Part shown: one piece after another, positions 61,501 through 64,000 of the stretch | Layout of the letters: every line of letters begins with the position of its first letter | How positions within the stretch are numbered: position 1 is the stretch's first letter | Source of the DNA: Anopheles merus | Taxonomy: Eukaryota; Arthropoda; Insecta; Diptera; Culicidae | Reading direction: 5' to 3' | Assembly: GCF_017562075.2 (NCBI RefSeq) | Contig: NC_054082.1 | Span: 1,591,050 to 1,655,049 of the forward strand | DNA length: 64,000 bases | Notes under the pieces: model-generated | Database searches by the model: none | What the model was told of the DNA's origin: nothing | The model's input: the letters and a program-made list of their open reading frames with translations, nothing else | Program-made: the position numbers and the translations under genes

Positions 61501-64000
61501 GTGCAGAAATTTCAGTAACTTCCGGAGAGTTACCAGGTTCATACTTTAACGGTACATCACCAACCGGTGATTCCTGTTCACTTTCATTACGACAATCAAC
61601 ATTATCCAAAGCATCTTCTTCTAAGCACTTACTTTCGGGAGATAAAGACTCAACATCGTTTGATTCAATACTGGCCAGTTCACCACATATGTCCTTTGAG
61701 TGATGGTCCTTCTCGTCTGCATCGATTGATTGTGGAGCAAGAACCGTCTTTGATTCTACATCAGTTGATCGCAACATAACATTGGAGAAAGCATTTGACT
61801 GGACGATTTCCGAATCCGTCTTAGTGTCAGTTGGTCTGTGACATACAACTTCCTCCGCAGATGAATCATGCTGAACCTTCTCGTCTTTCCAATCAGGATC
61901 AACGTCCCGGATACTGTCTGTGTTGGCTGTTGCATTAACACTTTTAGGTTCTTTTGTTGGTGTTACACATAAATCTGCTGGAATCATTTCAATATCATCG
62001 AATGTTTCATATCTGCGCCAAGACTCTTCGCTGCCCAGATCGATCATTGCCTCTTCCCTACCAAAAGACTTCGTTATCGCTATTTCTTGTTCAGCAGCAA
62101 CAGTGACTGTTTCTTCCCCGGTCGAGCTTGTCCGATCGTCTTCGTTGTTGATCATGTTCGAAACATCACACAACTTCGACACTTCCAACTGATCTGAATG
62201 GTTGACAGTTGTGCAATGATTTTGTTCATGGCGTGACGGCATTTCCTCAGCTTTGCAATTCGAATTGCCTTTAGCAGATAATTCACCAACCGATAAATCT
62301 TCTACTACTGTCTCTGTGTGTGGGCCAGTTTTGGTCACTTCTTCAACAATTTTGGATGGCTCATACGACTCACAATCAATAACATTTTCTGCATTCAGGG
62401 CCACATCATGCTCTTGGCTGCTTATGACATCCTCATCTGGCGAGTTTGTTGTTTCACTCAAAGAATCCTTTGTGTTGCTTGCTTTGGAATCTTCAGAAGT
62501 ATCTGGTGTTGGATCGTTTGGAAACTCAGCTTGTTTTGAGGACTCCTTACCAGAACGAGACACTGGTTCATCCAATTCTTGGCTGTAATTTGGGGCACCA
62601 GTCTCTTTGCTTAATATTCTTAGATGTTCCTTTAGTGAATTGCCGTCAGTCCGACAATCGATCTGGTCTTCATTCTTTTTCGGTGAATGCGAAGGACTAA
62701 CTTCTGTCCTACTAATTGCTTCTTTTGCGTGTTCATATTCCGGGAAACTCCTGCTAAATGATGATTTACTTTCACTTTCCAGGTTTGTTGTAGCACTGTG
62801 TCTCAGTTCATCTAACTCACATGCGACGATAGCATCGGAAATTGCTCCGGAATTTGAAGCCATATTTTCATTTCCAACGAAGCTATCATTCTCCACAGAC
62901 ATCGATAAAGTGCCTACTGGTTGTACATCTGATCCAATACATGACTCTTTCTTTGACTTTTCACCTTCTTTTGTATTATCTGAATGCGGTGTCGGTAACA
63001 GTTCTTTTTTTACCATTTTGTCATCTTCCCCACGTTCTTCTTCCTCATGCTTGGTTTCTTTATCACCGAGTTGTTCGGTATGCTCTTTATCATCTGACCG
63101 TTCATTCATAACCGTTGCAAGTGTTGTGCCTGATTCCGAACCTACAGTAGAAGTGCCAACGGCAAAGCATGGGATATCTGCGTCAAAGTCTATCTCTTGG
63201 TTCTCCCCAGAATTACTCTCTGAAGATGATGAATCAATCGTAATGCATTCGATAATATCGGGGAAAGAGACGACATTTTCTTCATGCTTTCTGCATTTTA
63301 ATTCGTTAATATTATCGGCTAGTTCCATTGCAGATTCTGTACATGAAGCAGTTACAGTTTCCTGTGAATTTCCACCCCTTTCCGGTTTCGAGTCAAGAGT
63401 GTTTTCTGAACTTTTGTTCACTTCTATCTTCGGTTCTATTTCAGTGCTGTCCTCTTGTTTGGTTCCAAGGATATGCCTTCCGAAAGAATTTACTTTCTCG
63501 TGTCCATCTACGCACACGTTTGGTACTGATGTGGTTGAAATCGCTGTATCCACAAGACATTCATCTTTAACGCATGTCGGTTTATCCATACCTTCTTCCA
63601 TTGCAGGAATTTCTTCTCTCATGCCATTCTCCTGGGTGCATTCCAGTTTGATTTTAATGGGTTCCGGAGCCGTCACAGCTATGTTTTCATTTTTATTTCC
63701 TTCTGTTTTCATTTTTATTCCTATTTCATCGTGTTCGATGACACACTCCTGCAAATGCTTTTCTGGCACAGTTTTGCATCCTACTGATGTTTCTTCTATA
63801 GGTTCCACTTTTGGTACACTATTTACCTTTGATTCTGCTTCATTTACTGCAGTACCAGAGGACACGAAACTTGATGATGGGTTTACATTTTCAGGACGGT
63901 GTTGGTTTAGTGGCACCAAACCAGGCGGCGGATTGGTTACAACTACCGGCTTCACGATAAGTTGTATGTTATTACACAATGGCAACTTGTTGAGAACACC
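58592..64000 (-). CDS. Large acidic, probably nuclear protein of unknown family (3' part, 4 exons in window)
   Basis: Exons in transcript order: from beyond the window edge at 64000 to 61111, then 61041-60928, 60853-59621 and 59313-58592; 1652 codons are present, the frame being open through the right edge. Not recognised. The long first part (about 960 codons) is Glu/Asp/Ser/Thr-rich and disordered. A middle part has basic nuclear-localisation-like blocks (KKRRSKRLESVR, RERRRSNRSSRS, KHPEKKKKRS). The C-terminal 240 residues look folded: a helix EKYKRILTYYKTAIQQ, then PQWYDVNYAYSGLHSIIHPPPPDVNLWG, then a cysteine cluster C-x2-C-x7-C ... C-x-C-C that could bind zinc, and a basic end (WYGKGYRKHLRRKKR). 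A chromatin- or RNA-associated role is a guess from composition. The last acceptor at 59314-59316 (after a long pyrimidine tract) is required by phase. Confidence 0.75.

Noticed and set aside
1..64000. CRISPR arrays, insertion sequences, viral or transposon genes
   Set aside because: None seen; short tandem repeats and the tubulin palindrome are the only repeats recognised by eye.

Overview
The window is nuclear DNA of an insect, most probably an anopheline mosquito. The evidence is split genes with GT-AG introns, AATAAA signals, dense CA/GT and CAG microsatellites, and proteins that read as insect orthologues (PGRP-LB, Rab8, RSRC2, USP32, CANT1, alpha-tubulin). No bacterial, viral or transposon-coding gene was recognised. 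Exon boundaries were read by eye from splice consensus and frame continuity; each multi-exon model given here closes in frame.

Layout, left to right. RSRC2 (+, 254-2636), an SR-type RNA-processing protein, is convergent with USP32 (-, 4311-17279), a large prenylated deubiquitinase of 11 exons and 1955 codons. USP32 is head-to-head with Rab8 (+, 19568-22266), a vesicle-traffic GTPase. Rab8 converges on trichoplein/TCHP (-, 23997-25612), a centrosome/keratin-type coiled coil. PGRP-LB (+, 27202-28635), a secreted peptidoglycan amidase of the IMD pathway, follows. After a gene-poor 4.5 kb comes a WH2-domain actin regulator resembling SALS (+, 33224-37285), then an SLC35G1-like membrane transporter (+, 38655-39767). 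TTC39 (-, 41593-46423) carries in its first intron, on the opposite strand, a small one-exon secreted-protein gene (+, 44524-45048) with an acidic body and an Arg/Pro-rich tail. CANT1 apyrase (-, 48840-50249) follows.

From about 51.1 to 57.3 kb lies a large inverted repeat: two head-to-head alpha-tubulin genes with identical 450-residue products. Identity is essentially complete over the coding exon, lower in the flanks, and fades gradually both outward and toward the centre. This pattern suggests an old inverted duplication kept homogeneous by gene conversion. The window ends in the 3' part of a large acidic, probably nuclear, unrecognised protein (-, 58592-64000, truncated at the right edge).

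The genes are ordinary neighbours rather than a pathway. The items most worth following are the tubulin palindrome, the nested acidic/Arg-Pro-rich secreted protein, the kappaB-like site upstream of PGRP-LB, and the 72-base in-frame intron of the SLC35G1-like gene.
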